Below are positions 1 through 10,567 of a stretch of 64,000 bases of DNA, piece after piece. Below the pieces are notes generated by a model that did no database searches, had not been told where the DNA came from, and saw only the letters and a program-made list of their open reading frames with translations. The DNA is from Spirochaetaceae bacterium (GTDB lineage Bacteria; Spirochaetota; Spirochaetia; Treponematales; Rectinemataceae). A program made the position numbers and the translations under genes. The stretch lies in contig JANYKC010000046.1 in NCBI GenBank assembly GCA_025358255.1, forward strand, positions 31,007-95,006. The letters are read 5' to 3'. The stretch's first letter is position 1. The number at the start of each line of letters is the position of its first letter.

Positions 1-506
1 AAATCCTCGAAAAAGGCGAACCTCAATGAGGCGGACTCCTCCCGATCGGGATCGAGGCTGCCGATATCGGGCCCTGGAGGCAAGGCCCTGAAATAGAGAT
101 CGCAGGTCGCGTAAGGCACGCCCTTGTAGCGATACAGGTTAGGATAGGAGGCGATGAACTCGATCCGTCCGGGTGCCCAGCCTAGCTCCTCCCGGCATTC
201 GCGCAGGGCGGCATCCTCGGCGCCCTCACCTGGCTCAACAAAGCCCCCGGGAAGGCAGAGCTTTCCCTTCTGCGGTTCCTTGGCCCTTTCGAGGAGGAGG
301 ACGCCGGAACGCGTCTCGATGATGACTCCGGCGGCCGAGGCGACATTATGGAAGTATTCGAAACCGCAATCCGGACAGATCCAGCGCCTGCCCCGGTCTG
401 AAACGAGCCTTGGGCTTCCGCAGGAGGGGCAGAAACGGAAAAGGGAACCCGCCTCTGTCCAGGCGCCGGCGGGGAAAGGGATCGCCCCGGATTCGTCAGT
501 AAACAT
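1..506 (-). CDS. NUDIX hydrolase with N-terminal zinc ribbon (3' end cut off)
   Basis: Reading the minus strand from the ATG at 506 gives an open frame to the window edge, so the C-terminus is missing. Near residues 27-30 and 44-47 there are two Cys-x-x-Cys pairs (FCPSCG and ICPDCG), a small zinc ribbon as in NADH pyrophosphatase-like NUDIX proteins. A complete NUDIX box follows, starting GGFVEPGEG and ending RECREELGW, which supplies the metal-binding glutamates. Such enzymes hydrolyse nucleoside diphosphates linked to another group; the substrate cannot be told from sequence. The start overlaps the end of the sensor kinase gene by 11 bases, so the two are probably co-transcribed and translationally coupled. 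Confidence 0.85.
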   Translation of the reverse strand, partial: MFTDESGAIPFPAGAWTEAGSLFRFCPSCGSPRLVSDRGRRWICPDCGFEYFHNVASAAGVIIETRSGVLLLERAKEPQKGKLCLPGGFVEPGEGAEDAALRECREELGWAPGRIEFIASYPNLYRYKGVPYATCDLYFRALPPGPDIGSLDPDREESASLRFAFFED

Positions 507-3204
507 CCAGGGAAGCTCGACCCTCGCCTGCGCCGAGCCAAGCCCCCTGGAACCTGGTGAAGCGGGACTCAATGATCGCGCGGTCCTCCCAGGTGAAGGC
601 CAAGCCGAGCCTGCGAAGGGCCGCTCCTGCCGCCAAGGCGCCCAAAAGGTCGAAGCGACCGGCAATCGCCTGACAGGCAGTCCTGAAAGAGTCCACCTGC
701 CCCTTGGCGCAGGCCTCCGAGAGGCGCCTCCAGGCTTCAGGCAATTCCACCCGCGCCTTTGCCAATACCGGATCGGATCCCCTTGCGAAGGTGAACCAGC
801 GCTTTTCCACCTCGTCCACCGCACGGTCCAAGCCTTGGGCCAGGAGCTTCGCGTCGAAGGGCTTGGAGAAGATAGAGGCGAAGCGGGCTCCCGAATCCAC
901 GACTTCCTGGGGATCAAAAGCCGTCAAAGCGACCATGGCGATGGAAGCGGGATAGCGGTCCCCCGCATAGCTCCGGATTCGACGCTCGAGTTCGATGCCG
1001 CTCATGCCCGGCATCTGGATGTCGAGTATGGCGATGTCGGGCGGCCTTTCCTCAGCCAGCTGGAGGGCCTCGGCCCCGCTTGATGCCCGATCCACGACAT
1101 GGCCTGCGGCTCCGAGGATGGCGCTCATGTACTCGAGGTTCACCTCGTTGTCGTCGACCACGAGGAGGCGATAGACGCATGCGCCGCGGTTCCCGACTTC
1201 GCCGTCCGCGGGTTCCGCTATTTCCGAGGCTTCGCCGGAAGGCACCAGGATGGAAAAGACCGTTCCACGGCCCGGTTCGCTTTCCAGCCTGACTTCGCCG
1301 CCGAGGGCCCGGACGATGTTGCGCGAGAGGGAAAGGCCTATGCCCGCGCCGGTCGATTTGGTGAAGGGAGATTGCAGCTGGACAAAGGGAGCGAATATCC
1401 TCGCCTGGTCCTCGGGTGCGATTCCGATGCCCGTGTCGCGAATCGTAAAAAGGAGGTGGGGCACATTGCCGCCGCGGCGCTCGACGCTCGCTTCCACATG
1501 CACCGAGCCATGGTCCGTGAAGGATACCGCGTTGTCCAGGAGGGCTCCGAGGGCCCTTCCCAGGCGGTCAGGGTCGCTGTACACCGACTCGTCCGTCAGG
1601 GTGCCCACCTCAAAGGACAGCCCCTTTGCGACCGCCTCGGCCCTATAGGGCTCTACCGTGCGCGCGACAAAGGCCGCAAGGGGAAAAACGAATTTGCGAA
1701 GGGTGCCCGAGCCGGTCTCGAAACGGACAAAATCAAGGATGTCGCCAAGGAGGTCGAGGAGACCCTGGGCGCTTCCGATGATCGAGCTTGCCCTTCGCTC
1801 GGGATCAGTCGAGCCCATCTCTATCAGGCGCGCGGCGGCCAGGATGCTCGCCACAGGGCTGCGGAGCTCATGGCTCATGGAGGCGAGGAAGTCGTTTTTC
1901 GCGCGATTCGCGCGCTCGGCCTCGTCCTTGGCCAGGCGCAGGAGTTCCTCCATCGCGCGGGTATGGCTTATGTCCTCGACGATGACGCTCGCGTGCGTTA
2001 CATCCCCGGCTGGGGAGCGCACGGGCGATGCGTGGAAGGCAACCCAGACGCCAGGCCCTTCCATCGACTGGAGCCTTACCTCTTCCCGGACTTCGAAGCC
2101 TCCATCCACGAGGGATCGCATCTCCTCGGCGCGTTCGGCTCCGAAAGCGAACAGGGAGAAAAGACCGGCGCCGACGATTTCCTGGGGCGGCCGCACCGAC
2201 ATGCGGAGGAAGGCCGGATTAACATACTCGACCAGGAATTCCCGGTTGGCCACGAGGACCCCGGCCGAGAGCTGGTCCACCGATTGGTAGAGCTTCCTGA
2301 GCATCTCCTCGGACTTGCGCCGCAAGGTGATGTCGCGTATCACGCCGACCGATCCCACGAAACGGCCTTCGCGTTCGCCGCCGTCGCTGTACTCACCGAC
2401 CGCCGTCACTTCGCCGTAGGAGATGACGGAGGCAATCACTTCGTCGAAATAGCCCACCCCATTTTCGGCTCCCTCCTCGGTGGCGGCGGAGCATTTCCGT
2501 TTGAGCCGGATCTCGAGGTTCTCCGTGCAGCGGTCAAGTCCCCTGCGTTCGTTGAAGAGCTTGGGGCTCAGGGCCGGCCCCGTCTTGGTACCGTGGAAAT
2601 AGCGCAGGATCTCGGTCCGATCGACTGCCCGGGCATCATCGGCATGGAGGAGGACCGAAAAATGCTGCCCCGCCAGCTCTGAGGGTTCGTAACCAAGGAG
2701 CCGGATCGAGTTGTTGATGAAGGTGATGCAGCCGTCCTCGTCAAGTTCGTAGACGATATCGGGAAGGGCATGCACAAGGTCCTCGTAGCGCTGCTCGAGC
2801 CGTCCGAAAGCCTCGGCCAGCTTGCGTCGCAGGGCGATGAGGGCGCGGAAGTAGAGGGCAGTCCGCGTCTCCCAGCCCGGGCCGTCGCGAAGGACAAAAT
2901 CGAAGGCGCCTTCGGTGAGGGCCGACCCGGCACGTCCGGCATCGGCGGAGTCAAGGAGTATCACAACGACATAGCTGCGGGGAGGGCGAGGCAAGGCGGC
3001 CGCGAAATCCGCCCAAAGGACGCCGTCCGTGAGGACGAACTGCGCCCCGGAGACCCGGATCGCGTCGGCAAGGTCCTCTTCCCCCGACAAGGACTCGGCC
3101 CTTATCCCCACGGCCTTGAATGCCGCTGACAGGGCCTCGCATTCGTCAACGCCGACGAGATCGAGGAGGATTGGAGATTGAGCCGACACCTGCGATGTTT
3201 CCAT
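496..3204 (-). CDS. Hybrid sensor histidine kinase with PAS domains and C-terminal receiver
   Basis: A 902-residue cytoplasmic multi-domain kinase with no clear membrane segment. In order: a receiver-like N-terminal domain (about 10-125) that lacks a clear phospho-acceptor set, a PAS domain (about 140-300, DIVYELDEDG...), a second PAS domain (about 305-425), a HisKA dimerisation domain with the phospho-accepting His in SHELRSP, an HATPase domain with N box (DNAVSF) and G boxes (DTGIGIAP, GAGIGLSLS), a receiver domain with the expected acidic pair (VVDDNEVN), phospho-Asp (ILDIQMPG) and switch residue (ALTAF), then about 100 helical residues that could be a degenerate HPt domain. No output domain is present, so it must pass phosphate to an unseen partner. 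The NUDIX gene overlaps its end. Confidence 0.9.
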   Translation of the reverse strand: METSQVSAQSPILLDLVGVDECEALSAAFKAVGIRAESLSGEEDLADAIRVSGAQFVLTDGVLWADFAAALPRPPRSYVVVILLDSADAGRAGSALTEGAFDFVLRDGPGWETRTALYFRALIALRRKLAEAFGRLEQRYEDLVHALPDIVYELDEDGCITFINNSIRLLGYEPSELAGQHFSVLLHADDARAVDRTEILRYFHGTKTGPALSPKLFNERRGLDRCTENLEIRLKRKCSAATEEGAENGVGYFDEVIASVISYGEVTAVGEYSDGGEREGRFVGSVGVIRDITLRRKSEEMLRKLYQSVDQLSAGVLVANREFLVEYVNPAFLRMSVRPPQEIVGAGLFSLFAFGAERAEEMRSLVDGGFEVREEVRLQSMEGPGVWVAFHASPVRSPAGDVTHASVIVEDISHTRAMEELLRLAKDEAERANRAKNDFLASMSHELRSPVASILAAARLIEMGSTDPERRASSIIGSAQGLLDLLGDILDFVRFETGSGTLRKFVFPLAAFVARTVEPYRAEAVAKGLSFEVGTLTDESVYSDPDRLGRALGALLDNAVSFTDHGSVHVEASVERRGGNVPHLLFTIRDTGIGIAPEDQARIFAPFVQLQSPFTKSTGAGIGLSLSRNIVRALGGEVRLESEPGRGTVFSILVPSGEASEIAEPADGEVGNRGACVYRLLVVDDNEVNLEYMSAILGAAGHVVDRASSGAEALQLAEERPPDIAILDIQMPGMSGIELERRIRSYAGDRYPASIAMVALTAFDPQEVVDSGARFASIFSKPFDAKLLAQGLDRAVDEVEKRWFTFARGSDPVLAKARVELPEAWRRLSEACAKGQVDSFRTACQAIAGRFDLLGALAAGAALRRLGLAFTWEDRAIIESRFTRFQGAWLGAGEGRASLDVY

Positions 3205-3258
3205 GTACTACAGTTTGGCCGTTGTGACCGAAAAAGCAAGGGCGCGGGGCGACTGGAA

Positions 3259-5163
<1,905 letters not shown>

Positions 5164-5200
5164 GATCGAATGAGAGTATCGGAGAGGAAGCCGAAGGCCG

Positions 5201-6133
5201 TCAAGCGGAGTCGCCCTGGACCTGCCAGGTCCTTCCTTCCCGGGCCATCTCGAGCCGCACGCCCGTCCGGCCCTCGGTCTTGCCTTGGTAGAAGAGCTCG
5301 AGCTCCTGGAGTTCGGCATCGCTGCGATTGGGATCATGGTGGAAAAGGAGAACCTGCTTCACCGACGCGCGGTGCGCCGCGTTTATCGCGAACTCGTAGG
5401 AGGAGTGGCCGAAGCCCATCTTTCCCGAATGGTATTCCTTGGCCGTGTACTGGCTGTCGTGGACCATGAGGTCCGCGCCGCGGTAGAATTGGAAAAGCTT
5501 CTCGTTCTCCTCAAGCGCCGCCTTGTCTCCCTCGATGGCGTAGGCCTCGTCATAGCTCGGATCGGCAGGATCCGAGGGAAAGACATTGCGGAAGGGCTCC
5601 GTGTCGTAGGCGGTGACGATCGACTTGCCCTCGTACTCGAAGCGGTAGCCTAGGCAAAGGACGGGATGGTTGAGGTACTTCGTCTTCACGGTGAGACCCT
5701 CGCCAAGCTCCATCGTCGTTTCCTTGATCTGTTCGTACTCGATCTTCGCGGCGAGCTCGTCCTGGCGCACGGGCCAGTACCTGTAGGAGAGCTGGGAGCC
5801 GATCACCTTCTCGAGGCTGTCCTCTTCGTAGGTGATGGGGCCATGGAGCCTGAGCTTTGTCCCCGGAATGTAGATGGGCGTGAACATGGGAAAGCCCATG
5901 ATGTGGTCCCAGTGGGTATGGGTGATGAAGATGTCGGCTTCTATGGGACCATGCTTCAGGTCCTCGCGGACGAGCTTGTCGCCAAGCCCCCTGATACCTG
6001 AGCCCGCATCGATGATGACGAGCTTCTTGCCGGCCCTGATCTCTAGGCAGGCGGTATTGCCGCCGAAAAGAACCGTATCGGGACCGGGCGTCGGCATCGA
6101 CCCCCTAGAACCCCAGATGGTCAGCGTGAACAT
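5201..6133 (-). CDS. Metallo-beta-lactamase-fold hydrolase (phosphodiesterase-like)
   Basis: A 310-residue single-domain enzyme. The metal-binding signature THTHWDH is near residue 92, preceded by IIDAGSGIRG and followed by the later ligands in LNHPV, VTAYDTEP and HHDPNRSD. This arrangement fits the branch of the superfamily related to tRNase Z and cyclic-nucleotide phosphodiesterases. The substrate is unknown. The start is supported by GGAGGG a few bases upstream of the ATG at 6133. It lies 11 bases beyond the HDOD gene stop and 37 bases before lepB, so an operon with both is likely. Confidence 0.88.
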   Translation of the reverse strand: MFTLTIWGSRGSMPTPGPDTVLFGGNTACLEIRAGKKLVIIDAGSGIRGLGDKLVREDLKHGPIEADIFITHTHWDHIMGFPMFTPIYIPGTKLRLHGPITYEEDSLEKVIGSQLSYRYWPVRQDELAAKIEYEQIKETTMELGEGLTVKTKYLNHPVLCLGYRFEYEGKSIVTAYDTEPFRNVFPSDPADPSYDEAYAIEGDKAALEENEKLFQFYRGADLMVHDSQYTAKEYHSGKMGFGHSSYEFAINAAHRASVKQVLLFHHDPNRSDAELQELELFYQGKTEGRTGVRLEMAREGRTWQVQGDSA

Positions 6134-6144
6134 CGATCCCTCCG

Positions 6145-7014
6145 TCAGGCCCCGAGCTTCAGGAATACCTTGGCTTTCTCAATATCGGCCTGGACCTGGT
6201 CCTCGATCTCTTCGAGCATGGATTTTTCCATGTCGAGGAGGCCATATACCTCGGGGCCGGGTTTGTCGGGATAGCGGTTGCCGGAGAAGCCTATGCCCTC
6301 GCGGTTGGCGAAGTAATTGGCTATGGCCACCGTCCGCACGACGTCACCGTGGTCGCCATGGTAGCTCTCGTGCGTATGGTGGAAGGCAATGGCGTCGGCG
6401 ATGGCCCCAGAGAACTTCCAGCTCTCGGCCACGACAAAACCGGCTTCGCTGTGGTCCAGGTCGAGGACGCGCTTCTCGGCTAGGAAAAGCGGGATGCGCT
6501 CATGGTCGGCGAGGGCCATGGTCCGCACATATTCGGAGGCCAAGGCGTTGTTGAGGGGTATCTTCCCGATGTCGTGGAGGAGCCCTGCGGCGAAGTATTC
6601 CTCGATCAGGGTGGGCTCCACCCCTCGGCGCTTGGCCAGGTGCTTGGCGGTCACGCCAACGCACAGCGAATGCCGCCAGAACCCGTCCATGTTGAGGGCA
6701 TGGAATGCGCCTTTGTCTACGAAGCGGTCGATGACGGCGGTCGAAAGGGCAAGGTTCTTCACCGTGTTGATGCCGAGCATGATGATGGCGCGCGCCAGGC
6801 TGGTGACCTGGGTCCCGAGGCCATAGTAGGCCGAGTTGATCAACTTGAGGACGCGGCCCATGAGGACCGGATCCAGCTGGATCACCTTGTCGAGGTCGAT
6901 GGGGCTGGTCTTTGGGTTGTTGCAGACCTCAAGTACCTTCGAGACAGTCACCGGGAGGCTGGGCATGCGGCTTATGTAGTCACGGACCGCCTTTTTGTTG
7001 TCGCTACCTGCCAT
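6145..7014 (-). CDS. HDOD-domain signalling protein
   Basis: About 289 residues, almost entirely one HDOD domain (an HD-like fold commonly lacking phosphodiesterase activity and found in signalling proteins). Visible segments are RMPSLPVTVSKVLEVCNN at the N-terminus, the HD-like LLHDIGKIPLNN and later AFHHTHESYHGDHG. I chose the ATG at 7014 because GGGAG lies upstream and because it overlaps the stop of the TPR gene by 11 bases, a pattern repeated throughout this operon. A longer in-frame extension exists but would lie inside the TPR gene. The role is probably regulatory; the ligand is unknown. Confidence 0.85.
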   Translation of the reverse strand: MAGSDNKKAVRDYISRMPSLPVTVSKVLEVCNNPKTSPIDLDKVIQLDPVLMGRVLKLINSAYYGLGTQVTSLARAIIMLGINTVKNLALSTAVIDRFVDKGAFHALNMDGFWRHSLCVGVTAKHLAKRRGVEPTLIEEYFAAGLLHDIGKIPLNNALASEYVRTMALADHERIPLFLAEKRVLDLDHSEAGFVVAESWKFSGAIADAIAFHHTHESYHGDHGDVVRTVAIANYFANREGIGFSGNRYPDKPGPEVYGLLDMEKSMLEEIEDQVQADIEKAKVFLKLGA

Positions 7015-10000
7015 TCTCTTTCTCCCGGCGCATGATCTCGATGAGTCTTTGGATATGGGGCGAAATCGGGATACCCGCGATCGCCGCCGGCATGCCATCG
7101 GCGCCGATCCGCACGGGTGCCGCTTCGGGTGGGATGGAGCTGGGCAGTGAAACGGGGGGGGGCGGGGTCCGTCTATTTCCCGTTCCACGCCTCTCGCGGG
7201 CAAGGCGGCGCTCGTCTTGCAGGCGTCGTTCATCGCTCTCGCGGCGATCGGGCGTGGACCGCCGACCGGAGACGCCTCGTCGGCCTTGGGGGGCCCGCCT
7301 CGGGTCGTGCGGCCTAGGTTTATCCTTGGGGGACAGACCTGCGTTGATGACCGAAGCCGCGTCGAGTAGGCCCCGGGCTTTTCTCGCTCCGGCATCGCCC
7401 AGGGTCTTGATGAGGGAATCGATCTGGTCGCGCAAGCCGCTCGATTCGAATTCGCTTCTTTTCTCCTCAGGGAGCTCGGACGAAAGCCCTTTGAGGTATT
7501 CAAAGAGCTTCAATGCACGAGACCCGAGCAGTTCGCCCTCGGGTTCGGGGGCGGACTCTGCGCGAGGTCTGTCCCCGCCGCCATCCCGGCTTTCGCTCCG
7601 GTCGGCCTCGTGTCGCGGCGCCCCGGGCTTCGGATTCGGCGGCTTCCTTGGAGCAGGCGCTTCCACAGGCTTCGCGCCTACCGGCGCTCCCTTGAGCGAA
7701 GGTAGGATATCCATACCTAGCGCAGCTTCCTTTGGAGCTTCGGCGACGGCCGGTGCCGTAGGCTCGGACCAGATATCCTCGTCTGCTTCTTCGACAAGGA
7801 GCGGCTCGCCTTCAGCGATATCCTCGAACTCGCCTTCGGATTCCGAACGTGGGGCCGCGGTGATCTCGGCTTCATCAGGGAGGATCCCTTCGTCAGGGAG
7901 GCTTATCCCGTCGACATCGAAAACCGGCGGTTCTTCGGGCGCGGATTCGAACTCGGCATCGGGAAGCAGGTCGAGCGAAAGATCCGGTTCGAATTGCAGT
8001 CCTTTGGCGTTCTCTTCGTCGATGGGGGCGTCAGGAAAAACCTCATTGTCGGCGTCGTCTTCCCAGCCTTCCATGGCCGGTTCCTCGATGTACTCGGGCA
8101 ACTCCTCGACGCCGTCTGAGAGCGATTCACCTGCCAATTCACCGATCTCATCGCTTTCGATATCCTCGATATCGAGGTCTGTCCCCTCGGCCTCGGGCAG
8201 CTCGCCTTGCGCCGGCTCGCTGGCCACGTCCCCCGACTCTTCGTAGATTTCGGGTTCCGCCTCCTCGCTCGTCTCAACCCTGCCTTGGTCTAGAAGCGCC
8301 TCGTCGAACCCATCCGGCAGTTCTTCCCCGGGAAAATCCTGGTCATACGAACTAGGAGACTCGGCCTCGCGGATCGGCTCTGGCTTGCGGACAGGCTCAG
8401 GCTTGCGGACAGGCTCAGGCTTGCGGCGAGGACGCGGAGCGGCAGGGCGGGGACGTGGTTCTTCAGGTTGGTATTGCTGTTCATACGCCGGCATAGGCGG
8501 CTCCCAGGCTGGCTGAGGCTGAAACTGCGGCTGGGGTTGCGCTTGGTACATCGGTTGCTGGGGGTATGGGTATTGGGGCGGCGGTGGGGGCGGCGGTGGG
8601 GGTGGCGCGGCAGCGACCGGCGGTTCGGGTCGAGGGGGCTCCGGTCGAGGCGCTTCCGCAGGGCGGTCGAACCTGCCCACAGGCTCTTCCCTGCCGCCGG
8701 AATCCCTCCGATCTTTTGCGTCCACCAAGGCCTTGTAGCCGCGCGGCTCCTCTTCTTCTTCTTCGAAATCAGGCTCGTCCAGCTCATCAAGGGGTTCCCC
8801 TTCGAGTTCTTCCTCCCGGTCATCCAAAAAGAGCAACTCTTCGGCTTCGTCCACTGCCAAGGCTTCTGGCCGGGCCATGGACAGGAAAGGAGCCAGCGCA
8901 GCGGCCGAGCTCAGGTCCCCCGGCAAGCCGGAACCCGGGTGCAGACCCATGGAGGCTGCTTCCGCCGCCTTGCCTTCGGCTCGGCGCTTCCCGAGGGCGG
9001 CGCGCAAAATGTCGATATTCTTTTCCCACGCGACGGCCATCTCGGCGCCATAGTTCTTGACGGCGTTTTCGTAAACGCCGATGCCCGCGAGGAGATCATC
9101 CACCGTCTCCCCGCCCTTGATCCCGCGGAGGGTCACAAGACGCTCCGCCGCGGCAACCGCCTTCTCGCCGTTTCCGAGGGCGCGGTAAGCGGCGGCAAGC
9201 TCCAATTGCACCTCTGGATCGTCTGGCGCTTCCTTCTCCAAGTCGAGGAGTGTGGCCTTTGCGCCTTCCCAGTCCTCGCGCCGGATTCGCACGCGGGCCA
9301 GCTCGAGGCGGGCGCGCCGGTCGTCCGGCCGCGAACGAAGGTATTCGAGGAGCTCTTTTTCGGCATGGGCAAGGTCACCCCGATCGGCGGCTATTCGAGC
9401 TAAGTCGACACGAAAAGCCACTTCCTTCGGATCAAGCCTCAGGATCTTCTCATAGATCCGTCGAGCGGTATCGGAATCGCCCATCCCCTCGAGGAGGGCG
9501 GCGTAAGGCTTGAGGGCCCGAATCTCGTCGGGTCGGCGGCGCAGGACCTCTTCAAGTGCGGCCTTGGCCTCCGCCGGCTTGGCGAGGTTCGTATAGAGCT
9601 CGGCAAGGTGGATGCGCAGGTCGTCGTTGTCGGGCATGAGCTCCACGAGGCGGACGATCTCCTGGAGGGCCGCATCCCATCGCCCCGCCTTCTCGAGGAG
9701 TTCCTCGATATTCAAGGCGGCGCGGAGGTAGGAGGGGTCGGCCTCGATCGCCTGGCGGAACCAGCGAAGGGCATCCTCGATCTTTCCCTCTTCGGCATAG
9801 ACAAGCCCGATGTCATTGCGCGCTTCCGCGTTGAGTGGTTCGATGGCGAGGACTTGGGTGAATACATCGAGGGCTCGCCGGTGCTTCCCTGAATGGAGGA
9901 GGGCCAGCCCGAACTTGTTCATCGCCTCGACCCAGCCCGGCCGGGTTTTAACAGCCTGCTCATATTCCTTCAGCGCCTCTTCGTGCTTGCCAAGGGCATC

Positions 10001-10567
10001 GTAGGCATAGCCGAGGTTGTAGTGGAAGGACGGATAGTTGGGGTCCACCTGGAGGCCGTGCCAGAAGACGCGGACGGCTTTTTCAGGATCCCCCATCGCG
10101 CGATAGATCCCACCGAGATTGTTGTAGGCAAGGACATGGGTACCATCGAGCTCGATGGCCTTGGAGTAGGCCATTTCGGCGGCCTTGAGGTTTCCCGTCT
10201 GGCGGTAGGCGTTGCCAAGGTTGAAAAGTATCTCGGCGTTGGTCGAATCCACGTCGAGGGCCCTCTCAAGGGCGCCTATGGCATCCTGGGGCTTGCCGAG
10301 CTTGAGGTAGACAGCGCCTATGTTGAGCAGGGCTTCGACATTCGAGGGTTCGCGCGCCAAGACACTCGCAAATGCGCTAAGTGCCTCTTTTGCGCGGTCT
10401 GTCCTGAGGTAGACCGTCCCGAGGAGGAGCCGCGCCTCGTCGGATTCGGGATGCTCGAGGAGGTGCTGCCGGGACAGGCGCTCCGTGGAGTCGAAATCGC
10501 GGAGCTTGAGGGCATTTCGTGCCCGCTCCAGGAGCTGGGTCGCCGTTTTCGCGGTAGGGCTCATCAT
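7004..10567 (-). CDS. Giant TPR-repeat protein with acidic and proline-rich tail
   Basis: A 1187-residue protein. The first 500 residues are a near-continuous run of tetratricopeptide repeats (for example YNNLGGIYRAMGDPEKA and EARNDIGLVYAEEGKIEDAL), which form a protein-binding superhelix. The rest is low-complexity: a Pro/Gln-rich stretch (a run of nine prolines near residue 655), three near-identical copies of a short Arg-Lys-Pro-Glu-Pro unit, a long acidic region, and a basic C-terminus with many Arg. No signal peptide or membrane segment is visible. It starts within the stop of the upstream LamG gene (ATGA overlap), so translation is coupled. Three copies of the dispersed GGGGACAGACC repeat lie in the low-complexity half. 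Likely a scaffold; function unknown. Confidence 0.85.
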   Translation of the reverse strand: MMSPTAKTATQLLERARNALKLRDFDSTERLSRQHLLEHPESDEARLLLGTVYLRTDRAKEALSAFASVLAREPSNVEALLNIGAVYLKLGKPQDAIGALERALDVDSTNAEILFNLGNAYRQTGNLKAAEMAYSKAIELDGTHVLAYNNLGGIYRAMGDPEKAVRVFWHGLQVDPNYPSFHYNLGYAYDALGKHEEALKEYEQAVKTRPGWVEAMNKFGLALLHSGKHRRALDVFTQVLAIEPLNAEARNDIGLVYAEEGKIEDALRWFRQAIEADPSYLRAALNIEELLEKAGRWDAALQEIVRLVELMPDNDDLRIHLAELYTNLAKPAEAKAALEEVLRRRPDEIRALKPYAALLEGMGDSDTARRIYEKILRLDPKEVAFRVDLARIAADRGDLAHAEKELLEYLRSRPDDRRARLELARVRIRREDWEGAKATLLDLEKEAPDDPEVQLELAAAYRALGNGEKAVAAAERLVTLRGIKGGETVDDLLAGIGVYENAVKNYGAEMAVAWEKNIDILRAALGKRRAEGKAAEAASMGLHPGSGLPGDLSSAAALAPFLSMARPEALAVDEAEELLFLDDREEELEGEPLDELDEPDFEEEEEEPRGYKALVDAKDRRDSGGREEPVGRFDRPAEAPRPEPPRPEPPVAAAPPPPPPPPPPQYPYPQQPMYQAQPQPQFQPQPAWEPPMPAYEQQYQPEEPRPRPAAPRPRRKPEPVRKPEPVRKPEPIREAESPSSYDQDFPGEELPDGFDEALLDQGRVETSEEAEPEIYEESGDVASEPAQGELPEAEGTDLDIEDIESDEIGELAGESLSDGVEELPEYIEEPAMEGWEDDADNEVFPDAPIDEENAKGLQFEPDLSLDLLPDAEFESAPEEPPVFDVDGISLPDEGILPDEAEITAAPRSESEGEFEDIAEGEPLLVEEADEDIWSEPTAPAVAEAPKEAALGMDILPSLKGAPVGAKPVEAPAPRKPPNPKPGAPRHEADRSESRDGGGDRPRAESAPEPEGELLGSRALKLFEYLKGLSSELPEEKRSEFESSGLRDQIDSLIKTLGDAGARKARGLLDAASVINAGLSPKDKPRPHDPRRAPQGRRGVSGRRSTPDRRESDERRLQDERRLARERRGTGNRRTPPPPVSLPSSIPPEAAPVRIGADGMPAAIAGIPISPHIQRLIEIMRREKENGR
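7331..7341 (+). repeat. Dispersed repeat GGGGACAGACC
   Basis: Exact copy inside the TPR gene; read in the gene's frame it gives Gly-Leu-Ser-Pro. Confidence 0.9.
7566..7576 (-). repeat. Dispersed repeat GGGGACAGACC
   Basis: Exact copy inside the TPR gene; read in frame it gives Gly-Asp-Arg-Pro. Confidence 0.9.
8176..8186 (-). repeat. Dispersed repeat GGGGACAGACC
   Basis: Exact copy in the acidic part of the TPR gene; read in frame it gives Gly-Thr-Asp-Leu. Confidence 0.9.

Noticed and set aside
1099..2682. A long plus-strand frame across the sensor kinase
   Set aside because: Shadow of the minus-strand kinase, which has complete catalytic motifs.
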